From positions 1 through 50,688 of the forward strand of contig JNVV01000092.1 in the NCBI GenBank assembly GCA_000733355.1: a stretch of DNA of 50,688 bases, in the 5' to 3' direction. Positions 8,985-20,262 of the stretch are shown here, piece after piece (position 1 is the stretch's first letter; each line of letters begins with the position of its first letter). This DNA comes from Falciphora oryzae (taxonomy: Eukaryota > Ascomycota > Sordariomycetes > Magnaporthales > Magnaporthaceae). Under the pieces are notes generated by a model that did no database searches, was not told the DNA's origin, and saw only the letters and a program-made list of their open reading frames with translations. A program made the translations under genes and the position numbers.

Positions 8985-11259
8985 AGGCGGTCGTCAAGCT
9001 GGTGCAGGTCGTGCTGGAGGACGGTGGTGTCGTGGCTGCGCTTGCCGCCTCGGCTGAGGAGTGAGACGCTGGTGGGTAGGTGGGTAGACAGTGTCGCACT
9101 GTGCACCCACTGCCCGGAGACGAACACGTGAGCCCCCCGGCGCTCTGGGGTTGTTGCTGACAGGCGAACTTCCTGTCGCTTCTTCTTCCTCTCCTTTTTT
9201 TTTCTTTTTATATACCTTTTCTCTTCTGGTGGTGGTGTTGTTGCGATTTGTTGTTGTGACGACCCCGTGTAGGGCCGATTGGGATTGAAATGGATGGATG
9301 GGATGGATTGGGATTCGATTGGGATGGATTCGATTGAGGGCTCCTGCCGGCGGTTCTGCCTCGGCTTGTGGAGGGAAAAGTCGCACCCTACTACATCGCA
9401 GGATAGTTTGGAGGCCTCATTGCAAAAGCGCATGGAATGTGCCGTCGCATTCTTTGGTGCGACGGGCGTGTTGGTAGTCCGGAGGGATCAACTTATCGGT
9501 GTCGTCGGGAGGCATGGTGTATTTGGCCTTTCGCCTTTTCGCAACCGCAGCAGCTTGCAGTCGGTTCAAATTCGCCACTGCTTTTGACTGCAGATACCAG
9601 AGCACTTGGGAGGCCACAAGTAGGCTGATATCTGTATGGCGGAAAGAGGTTGTATTCGGGCTGCCTGGGAGGAAATCTCTCTCTGTGGTGCCTGGAGACC
9701 CGTGCGGGGCCAGGCAGGGCCAGGGCCCCTGGGCGCCGTGACAGCAGAACTCCCAAATCGTGCTCCCGGCCGAAGAAGTTCAGCAATCCTCGGGTATCCT
9801 TGTTGGCTTTCCCGAGGCTGTCCTCGACGCTGGACTTGACGGCCGGCAAAGTGGCGGGAAACGGTCCGTATTGTGCATGTCGGTGGTGCAGGAACGGCGC
9901 ACCTCTCGTGCATGGAAGTAGGCCGGTGCACGGGCCTGCTTCCCACAGAAGTCAATGAGAAAATTGACCGCGAACCATCAATCACCGAGGTTTCGGGCGG
10001 CACCGTTCTCGAAAATCCACTTGGTTTTTTCGACGCGACCGTGTGAGACTGCGGCCGGCCAGGAGACAGAGGACCACGGGTGGCTGTGGGAGCGAAGGTG
10101 AGGGTCAAAGACGGGGGCGCTACCGTCGACGGGTCACTCAAAGCGGGGCCATGATCCGCCCGGCTTCGTAAGAGGCTCGAGTTGTGACGCTCAAGGAGCT
10201 TGCATAAATGCTCCATTGATTGGCGCAACAGATTGCTCGTCGCAGGGGATTGACGGGGCAGATACAAGGCTTAGTTCCAGGGCTCAGACCGACAGACGCG
10301 GATAGCCCTCTGGTGGCAAAGAAGTCACAGAGTACACAGGGAAGCAAAGAATCAGTTTGCTTCCCTTTACATAAAGGAGAGCGAATCTGAACGCCCCCTG
10401 CGAATGGCTGCTGGCCCCATATGGCGCTCACAAAAAGTGGGCCAAGGGCAATCGTACACACGCAGGGCGGCTGTCTGTTCGCCGGGCCGGGCCGGCCCGT
10501 GGGCTCCGGCCTCAGTCGATGACGTGCTCCCGAGGCCGCCGCCGAGCCCAAGCGCATCGAGGAGGAGGGCGACGTCACCGTCCGGCGCCGAGCGCAAGGC
10601 CGCTGTCAGCATTGACAAACTTCTTGGCACAGAGAAGCGAGTCTGTCCTCATGCTCGGCCGTGTCCTACCAAGCAAAGATCTACAAAGGTCGAACGAGGA
10701 TGAGGGGCTGGCATCCCATTGGAAGGGGCGACGCCGCGTAGCCAAAGTGAAGCCAACGGTTGTACTTGATTGGTAGCCCGACCTGGCCAACTGGGAGGTA
10801 GCCTGCCTGGAATATAAAAAATCTAAAAAAAAAAAAAAAAAAATCACCATGGATCTTAGATTTAAGCCTTTGAGGTTGACAGCCCCACAGAGGCCGCGCA
10901 GAATCCACTAGTGAAGATGCCCAAAGCTATCGTCGTACAGAGAATTAAGTTCAAGATTGATGCGTCCATCCCGGAACCGCAGAGGAAAACTCCGCGACCA
11001 CGTTTGCAGGCTCTCGGCTGTAGTCAATCGTCACGGCGGATGACGCAGACGATGGAAACAGCCCAAGCAACCCGTAGACCCTATCATGTGGGAGTGAGCA
11101 AGTCGTATGCTGTGCGAGGAGCTTCANNNNNNNNNNNNNNNNNNNNNAAAAATCACCATGGATCTTAGATTTAAGCCTTTGAGGTTGACAGCCCCACAGA
11201 GGCCGCGCAGAATCCACTAGTGAAGATGCCCAAAGCTATCGTCGTACAGAGAATTAAGT
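8985..11259. other. Intergenic region: coding-like tail, microsatellite, poly-A, contig-end copy
   Basis: Directly after the GTPase stop, 8985-9064 reads in another frame as a coding-like tail of about 26 codons (see findings). A GGATGGATT-type microsatellite lies at about 9280-9340 and an uninterrupted run of 19 A at 10825-10843. Between these, minus-strand ORFs at 9417-9617, 9493-9849 and 9566-10267 are open but match nothing I know. From 10839 to 11126 the sequence is an exact copy of 11148-11435 across the gap. Confidence 0.5.
11127..11147. other. Assembly gap of 21 N
   Basis: Twenty-one N characters join two contigs. The 288 bases on the left (10839-11126) are identical to the 288 on the right (11148-11435), so the contigs most likely overlap and were not merged. 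The 19-A run just upstream probably caused the break. The true locus would then be about 309 bases shorter. Confidence 0.9.
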
Positions 11260-12315
11260 TCAAGATTGATGCGTCCATCCCGGAACCGCAGAGGAAAACT
11301 CCGCGACCACGTTTGCAGGCTCTCGGCTGTAGTCAATCGTCACGGCGGATGACGCAGACGATGGAAACAGCCCAAGCAACCCGTAGACCCTATCATGTGG
11401 GAGTGAGCAAGTCGTATGCTGTGCGAGGAGCTTCAGCTTCCGGATAGAAGCAACGTCCAACGAGCGCCTTGTGTCAGCCGGTGCAGCCCCCAGTGCCCTC
11501 CAGATAGATATAAATGCCAAGAGGTCCAATTTGAGCTTCGGTTCCTGCCACATCTCCGAGTTCGAGGACTGTTCGGACTCGGAATGGGCGGAAAGGATCG
11601 CCGACAGCCTGAAGTGTTGATAAGTGGAACGTCGACTCTCCCCAATGCACCGTCGATGTCGTGGGGCTGACGACCAGCTCTTGGATGACCCACAATCGCG
11701 ACCAGTATGCCTTTCTGAACAGCAGCATCAACTCCACGCGGACTATATCGCGCAAATGCTGCTCGCCGAATCCGAGTTCATCATCATCGCCGGAATCTGC
11801 CCAATGATACTGACCAAACACTAGGACGCCGATATCCTCCACCAATTCCATCAGCTGCTCGTCCTCGTCGGCCGCCTCTCCCCAGTTACGTTCTCGGACC
11901 CCAAGAAGCTCCTCCAAAGTTCGCCTCCCATATTGCCTCAGCACCGCCTCACAAAGAAGAAGTTGTTCGCCGGGCGGGTTAAGATCCAGAACCCGCAAGT
12001 CCTCATCCTGCTTCGTCCAGACGGTCACGGCGAAAGCGCCACCGAATATGTCCTTCATGCGTAGAACGTGGGCATTCCGGTCAACGACGTCGGCCTGGTT
12101 GATGCAAAGGGCGTCCGCCCAGATCCTCATCCCGAGTCGGCATTCGAAGCTTTTTCGCAAGTCTCGCAGGGCGGCCTCCAGATGCTTGTTCACAACCGTG
12201 GAAACGCCGCCGAGGAAAACTGTGGCCTTCTCTTCCTTGCAAATTCCCACGTGTAGCTTAGGCAGACGCAGTTACCCCAGGTAAATCCCGCGTTCGGGGG
12301 TGGCGGGCGTGAATT
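11260..12315 (-). pseudogene. HET domain gene, frame-broken
   Basis: Reading leftwards, the conserved HET blocks appear in order: CLSYTW near 12260, a leucine-rich stretch, WADALCINQAD, MKDIFGGAFAVTVW, SRLWVIQELV and finally HDRVYGLLGLFP with IDYS. At least two frame changes interrupt it. One falls within the SYTWG motif near 12247 and looks like loss of one G. The other is near 11560, where the frame holding SRLWVIQELV gives way to the one holding RVYGLLGL. The frame closes at 11260 soon after IDYS. HET proteins act in heterokaryon-incompatibility cell death, and broken alleles are common. The last part of the gene also appears at 10951-11126 because of the assembly duplication. Confidence 0.85.
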
Positions 12316-13465
12316 CGAGCTGGGAGCCGCTTATGTTCGATGCGTTCTAGGTATTTCTCCATCGTAGTGGCCTCGGCTTTGCGCTTTATAAGTAAAAAAG
12401 CCATGTCTACAATATCTACCTGGCCGTGTCGTTCGGTGGTTGAAGATGGGGGCGGTTCAAGCCATTGTGGATGTCGCAGTATGCCGACGACCGTTTTCCA
12501 GCTCCTTGCATACCTACTGGTGGCCTTTCAGTAATCGGCAGGGGCCGCAGCTGACTCCATGCGCGGCAGGTGGGGCAAATGCCGAATCCGGACACTGAAT
12601 CAGTGCTGCAGCCAATCACATTCAGGCAGCAGCGTGGTGGCTGGTGGTTCTGGGCGGCGTTGAGCCCGCTGTAATTGAGCACGCCTTGCTGACTGCGCGG
12701 GCACTCTTGCACGCAGCATAGCCCCAAGGCCGTCGTCAGCAAGTTGATCCGTCCAGCCCTGCTTGACTTTGCGATCCTACCTCCGGATGGAGCCTTTCCT
12801 AAATTGCTTTCCGAGCGCTGGGCTTTGGCTTAAGCAGGATCTTGTACAATTTAACCCGGAAAGATGGATGTCAGGGAAGGAAGCACGAATAGAAAGACAT
12901 CGGTACAGCTTATTGGCAAGGAGAAGAAAACGGAAAGCAGGACCATAGCAAACTAAACCGATCTATGGAAGCCGCACGATATCTCACTACATATACACGC
13001 CCGTTAGTAAAAGCTAGCACATACGACCATACCCACTGGAATATACGGGATCCCGTCCGCTCTCCCCTAGTCAAACCAGTGAGGGTTGAACTAGTACTGG
13101 GATTTTTCCAAATTCCATGCGCCGGAGCTGTTGGCCAATGGGCGGCCGCCTTTGTTCCCCACTCGGCCAAACGACAAAACGGTCGCGCGGCCGCACCGCC
13201 GCTTTGTCGACGACAAGGCCAAACACCAGGAATCTGGTGCCCTGCGACCAACGACCGTTTTTCTTCGATCCCGCTGCCCTGCCGCCGCCATGGAGAGTCG
13301 CCGCCCAGCTCCTGGTTCCGCCGAACCCTCATTAGGGAGGGGGGCCCTCTCTCCACCTGTCCTCTCCCCTCCCGCCCTCGCCTCCCGCCCTTTCGTCCAT
13401 CGACCGTCCCTTGGTCCTCCTGCTGTAAGCACTGATGCAGCCTACACAACGGCGGCGAAAGAGCG
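12316..13465. other. Intergenic region upstream of the DUF3435 gene
   Basis: No supportable gene. Short ORFs occur on both strands; the minus-strand ORF 12910-13530 is antisense to the DUF3435 start and looks like chance. A stretch at 12763-12948 contains FNPERW, as in cytochrome P450s, but lacks the heme-binding motif. The DUF3435 promoter should lie in the last few hundred bases. Confidence 0.45.
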
Positions 13466-13672
13466 ATGTCATCCTCCACGTCGGCGCCAGGCGCTCCTGT
13501 CACCATTACGAGGCGGGTCCGGAACTTCAAGGGCAGCAGGGCAGAGGAAAGGCACCGGAATGCTCGCCAGAATCTCGACCGGTTCTTCGAGACACCACTA
13601 GACGGCAGTCGCCGGCTCCCTGAGCGGTCGGAGCTTGCGCAAGATGCAGCAATGAAAGCATGGAGATTGTAC

Positions 13673-13704
<32 letters not shown>

Positions 13705-16341
13705 CCCATTTCTTCCACCCCCCCCTTTTCTAGGAGAACAGGAATTGTTTTTCGATTTAATCCCATCTGTCCTGTTTTGTTGGTCCTGCGTCGTGCCTCA
13801 GCATTACTAAATTGTGAAATGCTTTTGACGTTTCTAGATTCTTTGACGAACTCGAAATCGATCCCGATGGAATCTGGCTTGGCTTGTGCCGTGGTTGTAG
13901 CCTGGCGGAAAGTCGTTGTCGAACCTTCCTCGATGATTTCGTCAAATTTTCCGAGCGGCCTCGCTTGGATCTTGGCCCGGAGGAATATAAGATGGAACGA
14001 TCAGTGACAGCAGCCTACACTGTTGAAAGTATTTGGAGGACCCTAATCCGAGCGGCCGACGAAACCGTCCTGAAAGAAAAAAGACTCGCCGACCCCGACA
14101 ACAAGAAGCTGTGGACACTACAGTATTTTCCTGGCGAAAAAACCCGCGGAAAAGGACCACTTGCGAATATTTCCTACGTACGTCCGTTGCGTCCCTGCTT
14201 GCCCACTTGTCATTGCCCTCTAACAGAAAAGCCCGCAGTAGTGGATTGCTACAGACCTGAGCAAACAGTACGGCCTCACTCTCAAGCAGACGTTCACCAA
14301 GACTGAGATAACCGAGCAAGACGTCCTCCTAATCCTCACCACGCTGTGGACTCGCGCGAACGATATTCCTTGCGCCCGCAAGACCCGAGTTGCATTTCAT
14401 TGCGTGGTCCTCCTGGCCAGCATTGGCGGCTTTCGACCAGGCGCTCTGCTAGACTTTTCCTACAGTCAAGTCCGCCTGGCCGTCGTCCGGGACCCGGCGG
14501 GGAAGGAGCCGAGGAAGCTTGTTGCGTACATCACAATACACCACAACAAGGTGAGAAAAGATGTGATCCGCCGTTCGCAGAATGACGTGTGAGTGTCCAA
14601 GCCTCTCCCCTGCTCCAGCCCCTCTGTCTGCGCCCTTCCTCAACGCGGCTGCTTTTTCGCCAGGGTTGAATTCGCCGTAACGACTATACCATGTCGAGTC
14701 TGCTGCCTCGCTAGCCTTATCGCCGTCCAAGCAATTCACGACGATGCCTTCGATGCCACCTTCAATTCCTTGGGTGACCTTCTCCAACGGCCCCACACGG
14801 AAGGTGTCGACTACATCGAGTTGAACTGGAAGCCAGGGATGGCAGATCGCAAAATCTTCTCGCTGCCTTATCACGCGTACTCGGAGCTGTGGGATCGTAC
14901 GCTCCTAGTGGCCGGCTTCCGGATGAAGCTGCGGCTATATGCGATGCGAGTAGGTGCAGGTGGCAGGCTTGACGGTATGTATGGACAGCCGCAAAGCCTC
15001 CGGCTGCTGCATGAAAATATACTGATGGAACTCATAGGCTCTCTCACCCCAGCAGTGCGCAACCATGTGCTTTCCAACTCAACCGCGGTGTTCAATGCGA
15101 GCTACCAGCCGAATTTTATACCTCATGACCTTGCACGCATTGCATTTCACCACCGTGCGGGACAGAACGACGGCCTCTTTGCCCTTCTGCGCCACGCCTC
15201 CCTCCGGCGGGACGAACACGCCCCGATCTACCCTACCAAAGAGGACCTGGAATCATTTGAGCAGCGGCGAGACATGCGCGAACTCCGCGCTCAGTACGCC
15301 GCGCTCAAGGCGGAGAAGTCGCCAACGGCAAAACAAGAAGCCAATCAAATTCAGTCGCAAATTGGCAAAAACATCACAGACTTGTCCGCCTTGATGGTGG
15401 AGAAAACGAGGGCGGAATATTTTCGCGAGGTCGACAAACGGAGAGCGTCCGGCCTCCCGACAGACGACTTGCAGAACCCACAAACCAACCCCCGCAAAAC
15501 CCGGCATGGAAACTCCGGGCCCCCAGCTCTTGTCATCGGTCAGTTTCTGCTAGAAGATGATATCGGCACTAAACCCGGGGAATCGCGGACGGCGCTGTTC
15601 GGCAACTTGCTCGCAGCTTTTCTCGCGGACAGGGATGCCGATATGATGAGAGCACTAATTTCGACGCCAGTACCGGTAAAACTTGTGCCGGCAACAGGGT
15701 CGGACAGCCTGAAACCCATCTGTCTCTTGTGCGGGCAGCAATTTACTCAGCGCGGCAATCTCACACGCCACAACAGCAAGGCCCATATCAAAAAAGGCCT
15801 TTTCCAGAAACCCTTTCGCTGCCCTGCATGCTATAAGGAGGGTCTAGGTGATCACGTCATCGAAGACGCTATGGACTGGAGCAACCACGTTGCAACACTC
15901 CATGGCGAGCATAACGCCCCGAATCTGCCAAAACAGAACACGGACGGCCGTACGAAGCCCACCTATCGGAACCAGACAAACAAGAAACGGGCTCTTTGCC
16001 TTTTCTGTGGGTTTGACTTCTATCCTGGATCATACTTCTCGAGGCATCTCAACGCGCAGCATTTGAAAAGGGATGGCCTCTTCGACAAGCGTTTTCGCTG
16101 TCCAGAATGTCCGGATGAAGTCTGGATCCAGGATCTCAACGAATGGAAAAGTCACGTAGCGGAAATTCATGGGGGGGACAATGGTGCTCTGCTCGTGGAC
16201 GAGGATTCTGATCGAATTAGGCAGGGCAACAAAAGGCGATGGCGAGATGAAGTGGGTTTTCTGTGCAGCAAGGGCACAAATGACGATGGACATCCCTGTA
16301 AGAAGCAAAGGCTCGACGAAGCGGCGATGGGATCTTTTTGA
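13466..16341 (+). CDS. DUF3435 tyrosine-recombinase-like protein with C2H2 fingers
   Basis: Hand-spliced exons 13466-13668, 13838-14177, 14242-14588 and 14664-16341 give an uninterrupted 855-residue protein. All introns are GT-AG; the first contains 29 consecutive T (13676-13704) and a TACTAAAT branch-like site. The protein shows the DUF3435 hallmarks: LTLKQTFTKTEI, GGFRPGALLDF (candidate first catalytic Arg, about residue 246), LPYHAYSELWDR, YAMRVGAGGRLDG (about 391), RNHVLSNSTAVFNASYQPN (candidate Tyr, about 444) and LRRDEHAPIYP. Two C2H2 fingers of the form Cx2Cx12Hx4H follow (about 648-763). DUF3435 proteins are a fungal tyrosine-recombinase family that includes the captain enzymes of Starship elements; many other copies are solitary. 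The gene is intact despite lying amid RIP-damaged DNA. Whether it mobilises anything here is unknown. Confidence 0.88.
13676..13704. repeat. Poly-T run of 29 bases in intron 1 of the DUF3435 gene
   Basis: An uninterrupted run of 29 T starts seven bases after the proposed 5' splice site. Its length is likely to be unstable in sequencing and between strains. It does not affect the spliced frame. Confidence 0.95.
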
Positions 16342-16972
16342 CACTGGTCTTCGACCCAGTGTGGCTTTCGGTCCAGTTGCAATGTGTCTTGTCTGCCTTG
16401 GAGCTTAAAGGCTATGGTTGTCCGTGTCCAGCTAGTCGATCAAATTTACTTGCTTCTATGTGAAGTTGGAGAGGCAGGCTGAAGTTGTGATAATTAGTCC
16501 TACTTATCTACCTATATTGAACAGCCCCTTTGGGATTGACCTCTTCTAAGCTTATTGTAGATTTTCTCGTACAGCTATCTACCCCGACACGGCGACATAG
16601 AGGCCCTTGGGCAGGCGCATAGCGGCTACTCAAGACCGGCAAGGCAAGTAGGACGGCTACACGTGCCGGATGCGAAAGGCTTAAGCCAAAATGCAATGCG
16701 CACAGGTATGACCAAAAGGAATCTATTTTCTATGGGGAAGAAGAAAGAAACAAATCAAAAAGGCGGGCGGAAGGTCGGGCTTTGTAAAGGGGATTGAGGT
16801 CCCTGCACGGTCGCCGCGATCCGGCGGCGAGGTGGCGGACTCCGAGTCGCGATGCCAGATCCGGCTTAAGCCGGATCCTTTACAACGGGCCCTAGACCCG
16901 TAACACCGGACAGCGAAATCCCCCTTTTCGCTCACCCATTTATGCAGCTACAGGGCTTTCAAATACATACGT
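16342..16972. other. Intergenic region with a short palindrome
   Basis: No gene is supported. A palindromic GATCCGGCTTAAGCCGGATC lies near 16858-16878. The sequence precedes the solo LTR and may include the DUF3435 3' end. Confidence 0.4.
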
Positions 16973-17273
16973 TGTTGGATTGCACTGGCCTGTGCAGGCA
17001 ATCGGCAGAGCCCAGAGAGAGTCGGATCCTCCGGTCCCGTGATCTCTGATCACGGGATCCAAGGACCCGCAAGCCCGCGGAGGCTGGGAGCAGGGGAAGG
17101 GCCCTTTGGTGATCTGGATCATGTATATATAGCCTCCCTTCTGCTCCCTCTCTGGCAGATAGATCCCTTTCCTCTTCGTGCACAATAGATTATGATTCCT
17201 CTGATATAAGGGATCATTGTTCACCCTGTTTTGGAGATCTCCGAGCCCACAGGAGTACATACTCCTACCAACA
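16973..17273. mobile_element. Solo LTR, Copia type
   Basis: A 301-bp unit begins TGTTGG and ends CCAACA, the termini typical of Ty1/Copia LTRs. It is flanked on both sides by the same five bases, TACGT (16968-16972 and 17274-17278), as a retrotransposon target duplication would be. It contains TATA-like sequence (GTATATATAG near 17125) and no coding capacity. The internal retrotransposon is absent, so this is probably the product of LTR-LTR recombination. Orientation is uncertain because the termini are symmetric. Confidence 0.87.
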
Positions 17274-18414
17274 TACGTCATTAATTGTGACACGCCACGG
17301 ACTGAGGCACAGCCTCACCTTTTCTGGGACGTGGCACTCGATCCCCTACAGATTCTTACTGATCTTTTCAGGAAACTCTTGGTAGCAAGCACCAAGCGAA
17401 AATAGGCAAAGGAGGCCGATGGAGACAGCGCATGGAGCCTGGAAGCAACGCTTGACAGGTGCTCCTGGAGCCTGGAAGCAGACGCGTTGCAGGGGGGTGG
17501 CGTTGCCGTTTGACTCGCGGCAGGGCTGCTCAATCCAGACTCGGGGGGGAAAAAGTTTCGAGGATGGCTGTTGGGGATAGGTGGAAATCTTTCCTAAATT
17601 TTGGGAATATTTTTTTTAACGTGCTGTGCTCTGAAAAGGGGTCTTCGTATGGAAGATCTTGGGAGGTTCAGACAGCCAGCAGTCGAGGATCGGCGCCAAT
17701 GTAGGTTGAATTGACGATAGAAACGGGTAATTAGCTTGCCCTCCAGATTCCTTGACAAGAGTCTTCCGGCTTTTCTACATGATGCCTTGACGGTTTCCTG
17801 GCCCAAGGTGAACCCCCATAGGTGCGAACTTTGAGACGCAAGAGGATCCCAGCGTGGCCGATGGGCCGACGCACAACCTTGTAGCTACAATGCCCAAGGC
17901 CTGCAGCCTCGGCGGCCAAGGGCCTTCGAAAACGCCAACTATATGATAAGCTCCCTGTTAAAGAGCCTGAAAGCCAAGCTGCCGTTTCCCACTTGTTTAT
18001 TTACTTTGGAACTATCACGATCCTAAATATACTGCCAAAGCAAACACTGCGCACCCAAACCGCCAACCCTCACGGGGTCGGCTAGATAGCTGTACGAGGA
18101 ACTGCACAATGGACTTGAAGAGGTCGGTCAGAGGGATTGTTCAATATACGTCTGGCCAACTATCACGACTTCAGCCTGCCCCCCCAACCTCCTCAGTTGG
18201 CGAGGCCGGCTTCCCTTTTTGTTACCTCCAGGTCCTCGACCTTAGGCACGTGATCATCCTGTCGGGGCCGCCCCTTGTAGCTATAGAGGCCCAGTCCCTG
18301 CGGCTCTCCCTGGGGCCCTCCTTGCATCAACCCCGCCATCACTCTGCCGAGGCCCGAACGTTGTCTGGTCCATATTCTATTGGTAAAGGATAGGCTCTTG
18401 CCTACAAAATTTCG
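17274..18414. other. Intergenic region, no supported gene
   Basis: Only short ORFs without recognisable motifs. Near 17430-17480 the phrase GGAGCCTGGAAGCA occurs twice about 35 bases apart, a minor local repeat. Confidence 0.4.
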
Positions 18415-18696
18415 TCAGTCTTGTACAAGCCACGACGATGTTAAACTACAGCTTACTATTCTTCCTGGTGATGGTGGCCATGATTTCGTTTTTTCAGATG
18501 TATACGTGTAGTATTTGTTATTAAATTCGATAACGGTGTAAATGCGAACGTCGTACATTCGCAGCTGGGCGAGCTTCCCGAAGACGGTTTTGAGACGTTT
18601 TCTAACTTGATTCTGGACAAGTTTCTTATGCCGACGTTTCGTCGAGTACTCGCAGGATGTATTACATGCTGCGTAAACTGCCGCCTGGTCGTTCAT
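18415..18696 (-). CDS. Small MADS/SRF-like protein (possible relic)
   Basis: A 93-residue ORF. Its middle, RKRLKTVFGKLAQL followed by DVRIYTVI, then KYYTYTSE and SWPPS, resembles a family of small fungal proteins with a reduced MADS-type fold (basic RKxTxxxKxxxL helix, then Y[TV]YxS and WPPS). There are no introns or stops inside. It stands alone in an intergenic region between a solo LTR and a transposon, so it may be a remnant. The assignment rests on motif resemblance recalled from memory. Confidence 0.5.
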   Translation of the reverse strand: MNDQAAVYAACNTSCEYSTKRRHKKLVQNQVRKRLKTVFGKLAQLRMYDVRIYTVIEFNNKYYTYTSEKTKSWPPSPGRIVSCSLTSSWLVQD

Positions 18697-19808
18697 TTTG
18701 GGTTGCTTGTCGTTGGGCCGTCCATAGATAATTTTCTAATTTATCGCTTCTATGGGCACTGAAAGCCCAAGAAGAGGACCGCAAGACGGGCCTTAATAAA
18801 ATAAATTGCGCAAAGAAAGGAGGACTGATGCATTTAAAACAGAGATCGCAAAAACGAGGTTTCGCACTCTGCACTCAGCTTTCCCACGGTGCTTCCAGGT
18901 CCCGGGTATGCCCCACTAGCTATTCACAATCTGAGCCTGCTTCCAGGTGCAGCTTTGCCTTTGCAGATCCCAAAGCGACCGTTTGCAAGGTGTTGGACAA
19001 AGTAAGGAGCACCTTTTGCCCAGCGTCAATCGGGGTAGTCAGCATCGCCGCTCTAAATCAGTCTCGCGTCACCCCCCGCTCAGGGATGCTCAGGGATAAG
19101 TCACCGCGATACACCTGCGGAACGCACGGCGGCACATTCACCAATATCGTTTCGATCTCCCCTCCATCTTGTCGATTCTATTCTATACATGCATGCTCCC
19201 GCCGGACATGCGCCGCCGCTGCGCTGTCAGGAGAGGGGACCAGCTCGGATTGGCCAAAGGCCCGGTTCCTGGCACCGTCCCTTCCTGCTATGCCCAAGCG
19301 CCCATTTTCCGGCTGTCCATAGCTGCGCTGTCGGCCTTCTGCCTCTTGCTGGTGAGGGCTAGCCCGATTGATTCGTGTGCGCGGGGAAGAGGGTGACCGT
19401 CTTCTGTGATTGGACCCAAATTTTGAAAGGTGCGGCGCCCGCTATTACAAGAACGAATCAGCAACGGCCAGTCCAGGACCGTAACCAGACGTATAACCAG
19501 GGTGATACGCCAGCCACTCGTTCTCAAGCAGGGGTGACAGCGACACCAGGCAAACATACCATGCTGCATGCAAGATGGATGGATGGATATCCTTTGTACC
19601 GATATGGACCTAAATTTCTGGTTCCCATTAGGGACAAGGGCACTGTGGCCGGCCACAAGGCTCGATAATGCAGTGGCGCTACCGTCGGGATGTGAGTGCT
19701 CCCTCTGCGAGCCTCGTCTTCTCCGCAGCATGCTTCTCCCCCACGATTACCCCTTACGCCGCGTTCCCAATCTCATCACCATGGACCACGACGACGGCAT
19801 GTTACCTA
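18697..19808. other. Intergenic region left of the pogo-type transposon
   Basis: Short ORFs on both strands (for example 18828-19322 on plus and 19288-19731 on minus) carry no motif I know. It ends at the TA target site (19807-19808) of the transposon. Confidence 0.4.
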
Positions 19809-19896
19809 CTTGGGGGCTGTGCGTTGTGGGCCCCCTCTCAAAAGAGGGGGTCACAAAATGCAGGATCATCCACAAAAATAAGGATCACTGATCCAC
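19809..19896 (+). repeat. Left terminal inverted repeat of the pogo-type element
   Basis: 88 bp, inverted match to 22554-22641 with a single A/G difference. Confidence 0.95.
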
Positions 19897-20262
19897 CGCA
19901 AAAAATGTATGGGAAAAAGTGTCCTATTATAAGAATCGATGCAAATCAGCAATAACGAGCTTTTTAAATCAATCCTCAAGGGGAGTCAAATAAATACGGG
20001 ATATCGGATCCGGAAAAGCGTTTATTTTAATCAAACAATGCAATTTGCAGGCAAAAAAAGTAAATATCTACGCCGACCCTAGGACCCCTAACGAGGCCGA
20101 ATAAGCCCAAAAAAGCAATAAAACGAAAAGAGAGGCTGTTCCAAAGGTTACCTAACGGGCCGGGACCGTAGGCAATCACTCCCCCCGCATAAACGGGTGG
20201 TTTATATATGCTGTCCCGTACCCGCCGGCCGGCGAGGGAAAGGGAGGTGTAGCAGGCCGGGA

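Noticed and set aside
2283..12315. The two HET pieces as one gene split by an insertion
   Set aside because: On the minus strand the N-terminal piece (2.3-2.6 kb) lies downstream of the main HET body (11.3-12.3 kb), and that body already contains its own SYTW motif, so they are separate copies.
12763..12948. Cytochrome P450 relic (FNPERW)
   Set aside because: The heme-binding FxxGxRxCxG motif that should follow within about 30 residues is absent and no other P450 block is seen; a chance match is possible.
12910..13530. Minus-strand 206-codon ORF upstream of the DUF3435 gene
   Set aside because: Low-complexity, overlaps the start of the DUF3435 gene antisense, and has no recognisable motif.
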